Shown here: positions 14,849-23,326 of the stretch, one piece after another
How the letters are laid out: each line of letters starts with the position of its first letter
How positions within the stretch are numbered: the first letter of the stretch is position 1
Assembly: GCA_005878985.1 (NCBI GenBank)
Contig: VBMA01000087.1
Span: 1 to 41,960 of the forward strand
DNA from: Methanobacteriota archaeon
Lineage (GTDB): Archaea; Thermoplasmatota; Thermoplasmata; RBG-16-68-12
Direction of reading: 5' to 3'
Length of the DNA stretch: 41,960 nucleotides
Program-made: the position numbers and the translations under genes
Notes under the pieces: model-generated
Database searches by the model: none
Seen by the model: the letters and a program-made list of their open reading frames with translations, nothing else
What the model was told of the DNA's origin: nothing

Positions 14849-17800
14849 CTACCAGTCCGAGGAATCGTAGTCCTCGGGCGGCATGTCGTATGCGTCCGGC
14901 TCGCCTCGGTCCTCGTCTTCGTCGCGACGGAGGCGTCGGCGCCAGAAGGCGACCGCGAACAGGAGAAGGAACAGCGCGATCGCCGGCAGGATGAGCGGGA
15001 GCGTCTGGAACACTTCGAACACCCCGGACGACGCCGGGTTCACGGTGAACCGGATGACCTTGGCGTCCTGGTTGCCGGCCGCATCGTAGGCCGTCACTCG
15101 GACCGTGTGGGCCCCGTCGGACCAGCTGCGTGTGAGGCTCGTGGTCATGCCCACGGACTCCGTCGGCCCTCCATCGACGGACACCTCATAGCGGGCAATG
15201 CCCGAGGAACCGTCGGTGCCGGTCCACGTGATCGTCACGTCGGGGGTTGTCACGAGCCCGCTGGGAGAACCGTCGAGGGTCGGAGGTGTCAGGTCCACGT
15301 CGATCGAGGTGGATGCCTTCGGTTCGACGAACCCGGCGGAATCCCAGGATTGGTAGTCGAGCGCGTGCCGGCCTTCCGTCAGCATGAACGTCTGCGCGTA
15401 CTGCGTCCATCCGGAACCGTCGACGCTGTACATCGTGAAAATCCCGGTTCCGCTCGGACTCGTCGCGGTCAGTGTGACGTTCACCAGGGAGATGTACCAG
15501 CCGTTCTGACCAGCGGTGCCTGCGAGCTGCAACACCGTCACCGGGGGCCCGAACGACGATCCGCTGATTCGGACGACAGAGCTCTTCGTGCTCTCAAGAT
15601 TTCCCGCGACGTCCGTCGCGTAGTAATCGACCGTGTGGGTCCCATTTCCGCTGACCGGGAACGCGGCCGAATAGGAGCGCCACGCGCCCCCGTCCACCTG
15701 GTACTGGCTCGATTGGACTCCGCTCGTCGCATCTGTCGACGTCACGGTCACAGCGATCGAGGAGATGTACGATCCGTCGCCCGCTAGGGTGCCGGCGAGC
15801 TGGACCGACGAGCTCGGTGCGGTGCTGTCAATCTTCACGGCGACCGACCGCAGCGTCTCGTTGTTGCCCGAGTAGTCCGTGGAGTAGTAGTCGATTGCGT
15901 GGGATCCGTCGGCTTGGAAGGTGAACGGGCCGGAGTAGCTCTGCCACGTCCCGCCATCCGTCCGGAAGTGGATCGCCGCGACGCCGCTGGAATCGTCGAT
16001 GGCGGACAGCGTGACCGTCACCGCAGACGTGTACCAGCTGCCCGCGCCGCCTGTGCCCGAGGCACTGTAGGTCGTCACTGGAGGCGTGATGTCGTTCACG
16101 CTTCCCGGGGAGACCGCGTAGGTCGAGGGCGTCGAGGTCGGGACCGTGAACGAGAGACCGCCGAGGGGCGTCGACTGAGCACTGAAGATCCGGCTCGTTC
16201 CGCCGGTGTTCGTTCGCGTCACGTTGTACGTCGTGCTCGGGGTGAAGCCGGTGCCGTCGAAGACGACCGGCGTGGCGCTCTGGAGTTGGAACGAGATGCC
16301 CGCGGCCGAGAGGCTGGTCACATGGAGATTCGTCAGGGCGCCGGTCCATGAAGCGTGCAACGTCTGCGCATCGATGGTGCTGGCCGTGTCGAAGACCATC
16401 ATGCCGCCGACGATCGCCGAGAGATTCAGGGACGTGCCGGACCATTCAAGGGTCGCGCTGGTCGCCGCCGGAGACGTCACGAAGAGGACCGGCGTGAGGT
16501 CCGTCTTCTTGATTCCCGGTCCGAGGTCGACCACGGTCCCCTGGAAGCCCGTCGGAAGGCGGATTGGGGCGATTGCGACGCTCGAGTACGTCGTGTCGTA
16601 GATCGTGTCCGCCGCGGTGCTGATGCCCGGCCACGCCGAGTTATCGAGCACGTAGATCGCATAGTCGACATCGGAGATCGTGTTCGAGGCGATGACTCCC
16701 TGGTCCGATCCGACTTGGATTCCCCAGTGGAACGTGTGGATCACATTTCCGACGACGGCGGTCCCGTTCGAGAACCACTCCGTCTCGATGCCGCGAGGAT
16801 AGTCCGTCGCGACGGACTTGGAACCGGGATAGTCCATGTAGACGAGGTTCCATCCGATGATCGTGCCGACTGAACTCTCGGAGATGATGCCGCCGGCCGT
16901 TGCGTTCACGACTGTGTTCTGAATCGCGACCATCCCCGTGGCCCGTCGAGCGTCCGTGACGTGGTAGTCGCTGAGATGAATGCCAACCGTGTGGAACGTG
17001 CCGCTGGTGTGCGCATTCACGTAGTTCCCGAAGACCGTGATGCCGTGGACCCCGCGGTCCGTTGCGATGCCGTACACCCAGTCGAAGTTCGCGTCGAGCT
17101 GCACGTAGTTCGCCTCGACGTGGATGTCGCTCGATCCCTCGCGGATCGCGATGCCGTATGCGTGTTGCGCGTTCACGACCTCGTTGTGGCGGATCGTTAC
17201 GTGCTGCGTGCTGATCGTCGCGGGCCAGTGACCGAGCTGGAACGCTTCCCACTGGTTGGTTCCGGCGAGATTCGCGATCCTCACGTTCTCAATCACGACG
17301 TAGGAACTGGTGCCCTCGATCCAGAGCATCGCCTGGGAGCTCGCGTAGAGATTGCCGTCGATGAACCAGTCGCTGATGATGTACGGGTCCGTAATCGTGC
17401 CCGTCCCGCTGCGCACGCCGTTCGCGGCGGTGAACTGCGCATCGCTCCCGATGTAGATCGGACCGTGGGCCTGGAGGACCGTCGGATCCGTCAAGCCGGA
17501 GCCGGGAGGTGCTCCGACGCCTCCGCCTCCCGATGCAAAGACCGAGATCGCCTTGCTGTCCGTGTCGGACAATCCGCTCGAATCCTGGATCTCCAACTTC
17601 ACGGTGTACGTCCCGGATGCCCCGAACGCATGTTGCGCGGTCAGGGTCGAGGAGAGTGAGGTGTCCCATGTTCCGTCGGACTCCCAGTCCCAGCGGGCCT
17701 GTAAGGTCGCACTTGGATTCGAGTCTGTCGAGGTGGACGCGTCGAACGTAATCGTTTCGTTGACGGAAGGCACCGTGGGCGAGTACGTGAACCGGGCCGT

Positions 17801-19306
17801 GGGTCCGGCCGCGGTGATCGTGACGGCCACCGAAGCTGTATGGGCGAGTGCTCCGCTCGTCCCGGTGATCGTGACGGTGTACGTGCCTGCGTTCGTTCCG
17901 CTCAGCGTGCAAATCGATGTCTGGGTGCCACTGATGCTGGACGGCGCGCACGACGTCGTGACACCCGCGGGCGCGGAGGACGCGGTGAGCGCCACCGTCC
18001 CAGTGAACCCGCCCGTCGGGTGAAGGGAGATCGTCGAGGTCGCGGACTGACCGGCCAGGAACGAGACGCTGGTTGGATTCGCGGAGAGAGAGTAATCGGG
18101 TGTGGGCGGCGCCGTCACCGTGGTCGCAATCGGGGTCGTGTGGACGAGAGCCCCGCTCGTGCCTGTAATCGTGACCGCGTACGTGCCCGCATTCGTCCCG
18201 CTTAGGGTGCATGTGGACGTTTGAGTCCCGCTGATGCTGGACGGCCCGCACGACGTCGTGACTCCTACGGGGACCGATACCGCGGTGAGGGCGACCGTCC
18301 CCGTAAAGCCGCCACCCGCAGTCAAGCTGACCGTGGACGCCGCGGACAGACCGGCCACGAACGAGACGGTCGCCGGATTCGCGGAGAGCGTGAAATCCGG
18401 CCCGCCAGCATTGAAGAACTCGACTGGAGACGCAGCGCTCACATCGCCCTGCCCGAGGCTCCCTCCGCCCCAGACGTCCTCCAAGAGCTTCGCGAGCGAA
18501 TAGTGACTGTACGAGACCGTCGACTTGTACGCGAGCTTCGTCGCCGGACCGCTGAAGGACATGTAGATGTACGGAGGACTCGTGTACGCTTCGTCGAACA
18601 TGATGATGAGCGCGGCTTTCTTGCTCCCCATGGCCGTGAGCAGTCCGGGCACCCAGCTCTGCAGCCATGCGTCGCCCGATGACACGGAGTTGTCGTGCAT
18701 GTTGTGATTGTCCGTCGGCGTGAACCAGATGAAGTTCGTGCCGGCGTTCAACGCCGCGACGACGTCCGTCGTGCCGCCGGAGTGGAGGTTCGCGCACCGC
18801 GCGGCGTTGCCCGTGATCGTCGTGTACGATAGGAACGGGAAGTGGTCCTCGCCTCGCTGCGGGCTGATGGAACAGCCGGAGCCGCTGCCTTCCGCGATCG
18901 CGTTCCACGTGTGGCCCGAGGTCTCGATCAGGTCCACCAGGGTGGGATGGTTCAAGTTCGGATGGTTCCCGTCACCGGAGACGCCGAACGTGCTCGCGCC
19001 CAAGATGGCGATGTAGTTCGGCTGGGACGGATTCGTGATGCTCGCCCAGTGCTGTGAGAACGAGTATTGGTCGGCGAGCTGCGTCATGTACGGGGCGGGG
19101 CCGTAGATGTCGTTCAGATTGTGGTTCTCCATGAGGACGACGACGAGCTGATCGAAGTTCCCGGTGGCGCTGGAAGAAATCGGTCCGAGACCAGCCCCGT
19201 TACCGGGAGTGCTGAAGGGAACAATCCCCGAGACGATGAGGGCCGCGAGTACGAGAAGAGCGGAAGCCGAAAGGGCAACGAACGCGCGATGAGGCTGAGA
19301 ATCCAT
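14849..19306 (-). CDS. Giant exported phosphoesterase: Ig, PKD, beta-helix, OmpL47-like repeats and C-terminal anchor
   Basis: The 1485-residue modular protein has a signal peptide (about 8-27). Its phosphoesterase domain (50-300) has MENHN (59-63), NPSQPNY (92-98), HFPFLSY, NHNMHDN (200-206) and FDEAYT (237-242), with metal-binding residues in place but far fewer cysteines than the two other phosphoesterases. Then follow two Ig-like repeats (about 303-495, PDFTLSANP..VSFVAG) and a PKD domain (about 497-590). Next is a right-handed beta-helix region (about 600-920; repeated '.n.V....GI.......V..N.v' turns, NosD-like). Three OmpL47-like repeats (about 1075-1340), an Ig-like domain, a helix (about 1433-1455) and an Arg then Asp/Glu-rich cytosolic tail complete it. 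The beta-helix could bind or process a polysaccharide. GGAAGG lies just before the ATG. Confidence 0.87.
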   Translation of the reverse strand: MDSQPHRAFVALSASALLVLAALIVSGIVPFSTPGNGAGLGPISSSATGNFDQLVVVLMENHNLNDIYGPAPYMTQLADQYSFSQHWASITNPSQPNYIAILGASTFGVSGDGNHPNLNHPTLVDLIETSGHTWNAIAEGSGSGCSISPQRGEDHFPFLSYTTITGNAARCANLHSGGTTDVVAALNAGTNFIWFTPTDNHNMHDNSVSSGDAWLQSWVPGLLTAMGSKKAALIIMFDEAYTSPPYIYMSFSGPATKLAYKSTVSYSHYSLAKLLEDVWGGGSLGQGDVSAASPVEFFNAGGPDFTLSANPATVSFVAGLSAASTVSLTAGGGFTGTVALTAVSVPVGVTTSCGPSSISGTQTSTCTLSGTNAGTYAVTITGTSGALVHTTPIATTVTAPPTPDYSLSANPTSVSFLAGQSATSTISLHPTGGFTGTVALTASSAPAGVTTSCAPSSISGTQTSICTLSGTNAGTYTVTITGTSGALAHTASVAVTITAAGPTARFTYSPTVPSVNETITFDASTSTDSNPSATLQARWDWESDGTWDTSLSSTLTAQHAFGASGTYTVKLEIQDSSGLSDTDSKAISVFASGGGGVGAPPGSGLTDPTVLQAHGPIYIGSDAQFTAANGVRSGTGTITDPYIISDWFIDGNLYASSQAMLWIEGTSSYVVIENVRIANLAGTNQWEAFQLGHWPATISTQHVTIRHNEVVNAQHAYGIAIREGSSDIHVEANYVQLDANFDWVYGIATDRGVHGITVFGNYVNAHTSGTFHTVGIHLSDYHVTDARRATGMVAIQNTVVNATAGGIISESSVGTIIGWNLVYMDYPGSKSVATDYPRGIETEWFSNGTAVVGNVIHTFHWGIQVGSDQGVIASNTISDVDYAIYVLDNSAWPGISTAADTIYDTTYSSVAIAPIRLPTGFQGTVVDLGPGIKKTDLTPVLFVTSPAATSATLEWSGTSLNLSAIVGGMMVFDTASTIDAQTLHASWTGALTNLHVTSLSAAGISFQLQSATPVVFDGTGFTPSTTYNVTRTNTGGTSRIFSAQSTPLGGLSFTVPTSTPSTYAVSPGSVNDITPPVTTYSASGTGGAGSWYTSAVTVTLSAIDDSSGVAAIHFRTDGGTWQSYSGPFTFQADGSHAIDYYSTDYSGNNETLRSVAVKIDSTAPSSSVQLAGTLAGDGSYISSIAVTVTSTDATSGVQSSQYQVDGGAWRSYSAAFPVSGNGTHTVDYYATDVAGNLESTKSSVVRISGSSFGPPVTVLQLAGTAGQNGWYISLVNVTLTATSPSGTGIFTMYSVDGSGWTQYAQTFMLTEGRHALDYQSWDSAGFVEPKASTSIDVDLTPPTLDGSPSGLVTTPDVTITWTGTDGSSGIARYEVSVDGGPTESVGMTTSLTRSWSDGAHTVRVTAYDAAGNQDAKVIRFTVNPASSGVFEVFQTLPLILPAIALFLLLFAVAFWRRRLRRDEDEDRGEPDAYDMPPEDYDSSDW

Positions 19307-19406
19307 TACCTTCCCCGGGGGCGCGTCCAGATGTCAGGCGCCGTCGATGATGGTATTCTTGAAAATGTTGAGATGCGATAATCGCGCGCGATAACAGGAT
19401 GCGAGG

Positions 19407-19443
19407 AAAAAATTCTCGACGCGTATCGTTGAGACTCAACGAT
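19407..19443 (-). terminator. Hairpin plus T-run, candidate terminator (or operator)
   Basis: ATCGTTGAG-A-CTCAACGAT (19425-19443) is a perfect nine-base dyad with a one-base centre. In the reverse direction it is followed 12 bases later by six Ts (19407-19412). It lies about 80 bases after the stop of the 19525-20766 gene and about 120 bases before the start of the giant phosphoesterase. It could therefore end the first or regulate the second. The remaining 218-base gap shows no gene. Confidence 0.4.
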
Positions 19444-19524
19444 TTCTCCATGCGAGGACGGTCTTCTCGCGGGCGAACCGCGTCGTCAATCGGTGACTAC
19501 GCAGAGATCACTCGACGAACCGAC

Positions 19525-20766
19525 CTACTGTCGACGCGCGATTCGCTCCAACGGGGACGGCTTCGTCGAAGCTGGGCGCATCACATAGTAGACGGACATG
19601 AGCGCGTACATGATGAGACCGAGCCACCCGTAGCTGAGGGTGAGAATGGACGCGACGTTCAATTCGGGGTTGAGGACCAAGAACTTATCGACGGCCGGCA
19701 ACAACATCGACGAAGCGGCGACGAATGCCACTGCGACAATGGCCGGACCTGCCAAGGCAACGAACGAACTTGGGGCTGAGGCCGCTTCCATTCGCGAAGG
19801 CAACGCGACCACGTGCTTCTCCAGGACCTCGCGCGCTTTTTCCGCCCGATCGACGGCACCCGCATAGTTACCGGTATCGAGCAACGCGACGGCCTCGGCC
19901 GCAGTCATCTCGGCGGCGTGGACTTGTTGCGTCGTGGATTTCATTCGCTCGATGTCGAGGAGCACCCGTTGCAACGATTCCGCGATGCGTTCCACGAGCG
20001 CCGCTTCGAGCGTGCCCTTCACCTGTTCGACGAGTCGCACGCGCTGCGAGAGATCGGCCTCATGCCCTGCGGCGGCCTCCGCGACCAACCGTCGGAGCTC
20101 GGGCAGGTCGAGACCGACCTTCTTCGCCGCAGCTAAGAGCGGTTTCATGTCGTTGACGAGCCGGAGCAAAACGCCCGCGGTTTCCTTCCCTTCGGAGACG
20201 AGTACCGCAGAGCTCCGTGCGCGCATTCCGGACAGGCGCTCCGCCAGCGTCCCCGCGGCGGGAGGCTCGCCGCCCGTCGGTACCAAGCGAGACAAAGCGG
20301 CCGACACGGCCGCGGCATCCTGAGCCTGTTCAAAATCCTGGTATTCGGACCGGTCGAGCTCCGGGGGATCTTCCAGGAAATCATCGGCCGCCGGCCATGC
20401 GGATTCGGCGGGCGGGTACGCTCGATAATCGGTCGACGTCCGGTCAGAGTCTCCGCGAATCCTCCGCATCACGAGGCCTGTCTTGGGGTTCGCGCTCGAA
20501 CGTGACGGGGAGCCGCCTTTGATGTGAGGCGAAATCGATGCCGTGATGAAGATCCCAATGAGGATCAGGACGCCCCCGACCATCGTCGTCTGGTAGACCG
20601 TTGTGGAAATTCCGGCAGAATAAGCCCCCGAGCTAGTGCGCCGTGCAGCCTGCACGGCGTAGTAACCGACGATGCCGAAGTACGTGGCGAAGATCAGGGC
20701 TAAGTAGCGCGGACGAAGGAGGTTCACGGGACCCCACCCTGCCCGATATCGAGGAGATTCCTGCAT
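19525..20766 (-). CDS. Membrane protein with N- and C-terminal helix pairs around a cytosolic helical domain
   Basis: From ATG 20766 (413 residues) the protein has two N-terminal helices (YLALIFATYFGIVGYYAVQ and TTMVGGVLILIGIFITASI). A disordered acidic linker follows, then a long Ala/Leu/Glu-rich helical, probably coiled-coil region (about 165-320). Two C-terminal helices close it (AIVAVAFVAASSMLLPAVDKF and SILTLSYGWLGLIMYALMSVYYV). The last module matches the C-terminus of the protein at 36632-37381. Family unknown; the layout suits a membrane-linked scaffold or sensor. ATG 20802 and GTG 20727 are alternative starts; longer extensions would run into the neighbouring glycosyltransferase gene, 53 bases upstream. 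Confidence 0.7.
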   Translation of the reverse strand: MQESPRYRAGWGPVNLLRPRYLALIFATYFGIVGYYAVQAARRTSSGAYSAGISTTVYQTTMVGGVLILIGIFITASISPHIKGGSPSRSSANPKTGLVMRRIRGDSDRTSTDYRAYPPAESAWPAADDFLEDPPELDRSEYQDFEQAQDAAAVSAALSRLVPTGGEPPAAGTLAERLSGMRARSSAVLVSEGKETAGVLLRLVNDMKPLLAAAKKVGLDLPELRRLVAEAAAGHEADLSQRVRLVEQVKGTLEAALVERIAESLQRVLLDIERMKSTTQQVHAAEMTAAEAVALLDTGNYAGAVDRAEKAREVLEKHVVALPSRMEAASAPSSFVALAGPAIVAVAFVAASSMLLPAVDKFLVLNPELNVASILTLSYGWLGLIMYALMSVYYVMRPASTKPSPLERIARRQ

Positions 20767-20818
20767 AAAGAGGTTTCGATTACAAGATTCATCGGTTTTC
20801 ATCCGCGAAGGGGGCTTC

Positions 20819-21718
20819 CTAGCGGTCCGTGTGCTCGGCGTGCAAACCGGTGAATGACAGCTGAGGCTCTTTCGCCGCGACGGCCGCACCGGACCCGATC
20901 CGCTTCTTCAGCAGTGCCAGGGCGATCCGCACGCCCTCGTGCAAGTGGAGCTTGGGTTGGCCGATGCGGCGGTCGTATCGGATCGGAACCTCCGTGATGG
21001 GGATGCCCTTCAGCGCGCACTCGGCGAACAGGTCCGCCTCGAGTTCGAATCCTGTCGCGGTCAGCCCGAGCGACTTGAGCGGTTCGGAAACGAATCCCCA
21101 CATACCGCTGCAGACGTCGGAGATTGGCGTGGCAAACAGGAAGGAGGCGAACCAGCTCAACATCCGGTTGCCTACGCGATTCGCCATCGACATCGCGCCT
21201 TCGTTGATGGAGCCCCGGAGACGGGATCCGATGACGACGGGGGACCCAGCGCCGAGCTTCCCGACGATATCCGGGATGACCTCCGGCGGATAGGTGCCGT
21301 CGCTATCCAAGAGCACGACGTACTGATCGCGAATCTTTGGGACGAATTCCCGGAACGCGGATCCCTTTCCGATTCCACTCTGGATGAAGACCTCGGCCCC
21401 GAGCCGCTTCGCAACCGCACGGGTCTGGTCGGTGGAACCGCCATCGAGCAGGTGAACGCTGTACGCGTAGCCTTTCTGCTGGAGCGTCAGCCGCGGAATC
21501 CGGTTGAGGACGTCGGCGATTCCGTCCTCTTCGTTGAGGGCCGGCAACAGAATCGAGAGGCTCTCGAGGGCGGGGTTCGCGATCTCTCCCCAAGGGATTT
21601 GCGGAGCTGGATCGACCGGCAGCGCAGGGACAGGGAACTGGGCGATGGTCGGACCGCTGGGAGCTCGCGCTCCGATGGCTCCTCCCGATAACGCCCACTC
21701 GTCCCCTGGTTGCCCCAT
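20819..21718 (-). CDS. GT2 glycosyltransferase, dolichyl-phosphate-sugar synthase-like
   Basis: The 299-residue protein has the GT-A fold of family 2. Visible parts are SILLPALNEEDGIADVL (about 53-70), LLDGGSTDQT, GSAFREF, and the acidic metal/nucleotide motif VVLLDSDGTYPPE (about 134-146). Acceptor-side motifs are VIGSRLRG and ISDVCSGMWGF, then ELEADLFAECALKGI.ITEVPI.Y. No transmembrane helix follows, as in the DPM1-like branch. By family it would load a sugar from a nucleotide donor onto a polyprenyl phosphate for surface glycosylation. The first 45 residues (Pro/Ala-rich) are atypical and the true start may be further in. It heads a likely two-gene unit with the downstream membrane protein. 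Confidence 0.85.
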   Translation of the reverse strand: MGQPGDEWALSGGAIGARAPSGPTIAQFPVPALPVDPAPQIPWGEIANPALESLSILLPALNEEDGIADVLNRIPRLTLQQKGYAYSVHLLDGGSTDQTRAVAKRLGAEVFIQSGIGKGSAFREFVPKIRDQYVVLLDSDGTYPPEVIPDIVGKLGAGSPVVIGSRLRGSINEGAMSMANRVGNRMLSWFASFLFATPISDVCSGMWGFVSEPLKSLGLTATGFELEADLFAECALKGIPITEVPIRYDRRIGQPKLHLHEGVRIALALLKKRIGSGAAVAAKEPQLSFTGLHAEHTDR

Positions 21719-22162
21719 CCGACTTCGCCCTCCACCAACGACCCGATTTCTTACGACCGACCCAACGCACGTCGATCCGGGGACCGCGTGCCAGGAACCC
21801 GGCGAGACGTTGACGTCGAATACGACGTCGTCTCGACATCTCGTGAGCGCGGCCGCGCCAGTCGCTCGGCCCCGCCCTGAACCCTCGCGTCCACGGCCCT
21901 CGATCTCATGCGGTATTCAGCTAACAGTATGCTATCTGATTTCTGGCACACGTTTTGCCGTAGACGTCGGCCACGCGACCGAGCGATGGAGGAGGCAAAA
22001 ACGCCATTATCGTTCGTTGGAATGTCGATGAATTGGAGAAAAACTGCAAGCGTGTGAACGATAATCGCGCAAGTCCGCGTTCGTCGCGTCAGGTCGGCGC
22101 ACTTCCGCGCGTGCATGGCTACCTTTTTGAGGGGATAGACCAATGGGTCCGTCTCCGCGGGA
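21719..22162 (+). other. 444-base divergent intergenic region, AT-rich in the middle
   Basis: It lies between the reverse-strand GT2 gene and the forward-strand Roadblock gene. I see no credible coding frame. Bases about 21905-22070 are clearly AT-richer than the surroundings and contain an inverted repeat. A pyrimidine-rich CCTTTTTGAG element near 22120-22130 could be the forward promoter (about 37 bases before the GTG). Confidence 0.5.
22006..22065. repeat. Ten-base inverted repeat in the divergent promoter region
   Basis: ATTATCGTTC (22006-22015) is mirrored by GAACGATAAT (22056-22065), with the match continuing imperfectly outward (GCC/GGC type flank). The arms are 40 bases apart, about four helical turns. 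This is more like paired operator half-sites than a terminator hairpin. The nearby winged-helix regulator is a possible binder; that is a guess. Confidence 0.4.
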
Positions 22163-22612
22163 GTGGAAGGGGTCGGTCTGAGTCGAAAATCGCTGTCCGC
22201 ACTGGAGAACGCCTCGCTGTCGTTCCTCTCCGCGATCGACACGGATGGCGGCCTCGACGCGGTCCTGTTCCTTCGAAGGACCGGATCCGTGCTGGCCTCG
22301 TGGACGCGCGACGGCATCCGCTTGGACGTCGTGAGCGTGATGGCGGCGACGATGTTGGCCTCCGTCGACACGATCATCGAGGCGCTTGGCGGGCCCAGTT
22401 CCCGCTCGATCTCGGTCGCGAGCGGCGATCGACAGATCATCGCGACGAAGGTCGGCTCTCAAGCGTTCCTCTTCGTCGTCGCGCCGAGGTCCGTGAGCCA
22501 ACGCTACGTCCGAAAGGCCATCAGGGAACTCATCGCGCGGCTCACGAGCGCATCGGCAATCGCTCCGCAGCGCGTGGAAGCCCGTTCCGCGAAGGTCGAG
22601 GCGCGACACTGA
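22163..22612 (+). CDS. Roadblock/LC7-like domain protein, paralogue of the 9.4 kb gene
   Basis: The 149-residue soluble protein has GLDAVLFLRRTGSVLASW, 'LDVVSVMAATMLASVDTIIEALGG', the hairpin SRSISVASGDRQIIATKVGSQAFLFVVA and a final helix (VRKAIRELIARLTSAS). It can be aligned with the 9439-9852 product without large gaps, down to the SVMAAT/SIMSAT and I.ALG positions. Expected behaviour is dimerisation and regulation of a partner, possibly a GTPase not present here. GTG at 22163 is the start; a later start in front of LSRKS is possible. It is followed 65 bases later by the winged-helix regulator in the same direction, so they may be one transcript. Confidence 0.78.
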   Translation: MEGVGLSRKSLSALENASLSFLSAIDTDGGLDAVLFLRRTGSVLASWTRDGIRLDVVSVMAATMLASVDTIIEALGGPSSRSISVASGDRQIIATKVGSQAFLFVVAPRSVSQRYVRKAIRELIARLTSASAIAPQRVEARSAKVEARH

Positions 22613-22677
22613 ACGAGATGCGCCGCACGCGTGTCGAACAATCTTTGTCACCAGAGAATTGAAATACGTCGTGTTGA

Positions 22678-23265
22678 ATGAATGACGGGGTTCAGGTTCT
22701 CATGGGGGGATGGAGCCGGAGGGATTACGCCTATGCGAGCACCGTCGGGGCGATCAGCATGCTCGTTTGGGCGACATCCCGGACGAGCGCGCGAGTCCTG
22801 CCGTACGGTGGCAGCTCGTTGTTGATCGGACTCGGCCTCTTGGCCGGACTCAAGCATCCCGTCCGCCGGCAGATCTACGATCATCTCCGCCTGCTCCCCG
22901 GAGACCATTTCCGGTCCGTCGCGAGGTCCCTGCGGCTGGCGGTCGGCACGGCCCGGTACCACCTGAACGCGCTGGTCCAGGACGGGCTCATCTACAAACA
23001 GGAGATCAACGGCCGGAGCCGGTATTACGTGTCCGGCGGGGAAGCCGAGGTCAACCGGCTGTATGCGCGGCACTGGGAGTACCGCGACGTCCGCCCCCGC
23101 GTGCTGCTCACCCTCCGACGCATGGAGAACGCGCAGGCGGCCGAGATCGCCAAGGTGCTGGGCATCAGCCGGCAGCTCGCTTCGTACCATCTCCGATGCC
23201 TCGAAAAGGCCGGGCGCGTCCGACGTCATGGCCCGACCTATCGAGTCGTGACCGGCCGACGGTGA
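22678..23265 (+). CDS. Membrane-tethered transcription regulator with two winged-helix domains
   Basis: The 195-residue protein starts with one or two hydrophobic segments (YAYASTVGAISMLVWAT and GGSSLLIGLGLLAGL). Two winged helices follow: about 60-125 (HPVRRQIYDHLRLLPGDHFRSVARSLRLAVGTARYHLNALVQDGLI, ArsR/MarR-like) and about 140-195 (RVLLTLRRMENAQAAEIAKVLGISRQLASYHLRCLEKAGRV). The recognition helices are GTARYHLNAL and RQLASYHLRCL. This arrangement recurs in archaea as membrane-bound regulators. It may respond to envelope state and control the surface genes here; targets are not shown by the sequence. ATG 22678 is used; ATG 22702 fits a TATA-like TTGAAATAC at 22659-22667 as well. Confidence 0.82.
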   Translation: MNDGVQVLMGGWSRRDYAYASTVGAISMLVWATSRTSARVLPYGGSSLLIGLGLLAGLKHPVRRQIYDHLRLLPGDHFRSVARSLRLAVGTARYHLNALVQDGLIYKQEINGRSRYYVSGGEAEVNRLYARHWEYRDVRPRVLLTLRRMENAQAAEIAKVLGISRQLASYHLRCLEKAGRVRRHGPTYRVVTGRR

Positions 23266-23295
23266 CGCGGTCTCCGACATCCTGGTGCGCTAACC

Positions 23296-23303
23296 CTTAA
23301 GGG
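23296..23303 (+). promoter_or_regulatory. TATA-like element before the GT-C-like gene
   Basis: CCTTAAGG, a palindrome, lies about 28 bases before the TTG start at 23327, as for a leaderless transcript. Confidence 0.4.
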
Positions 23304-23326
23304 GGGATGCGCGCTCCGACGAACCC

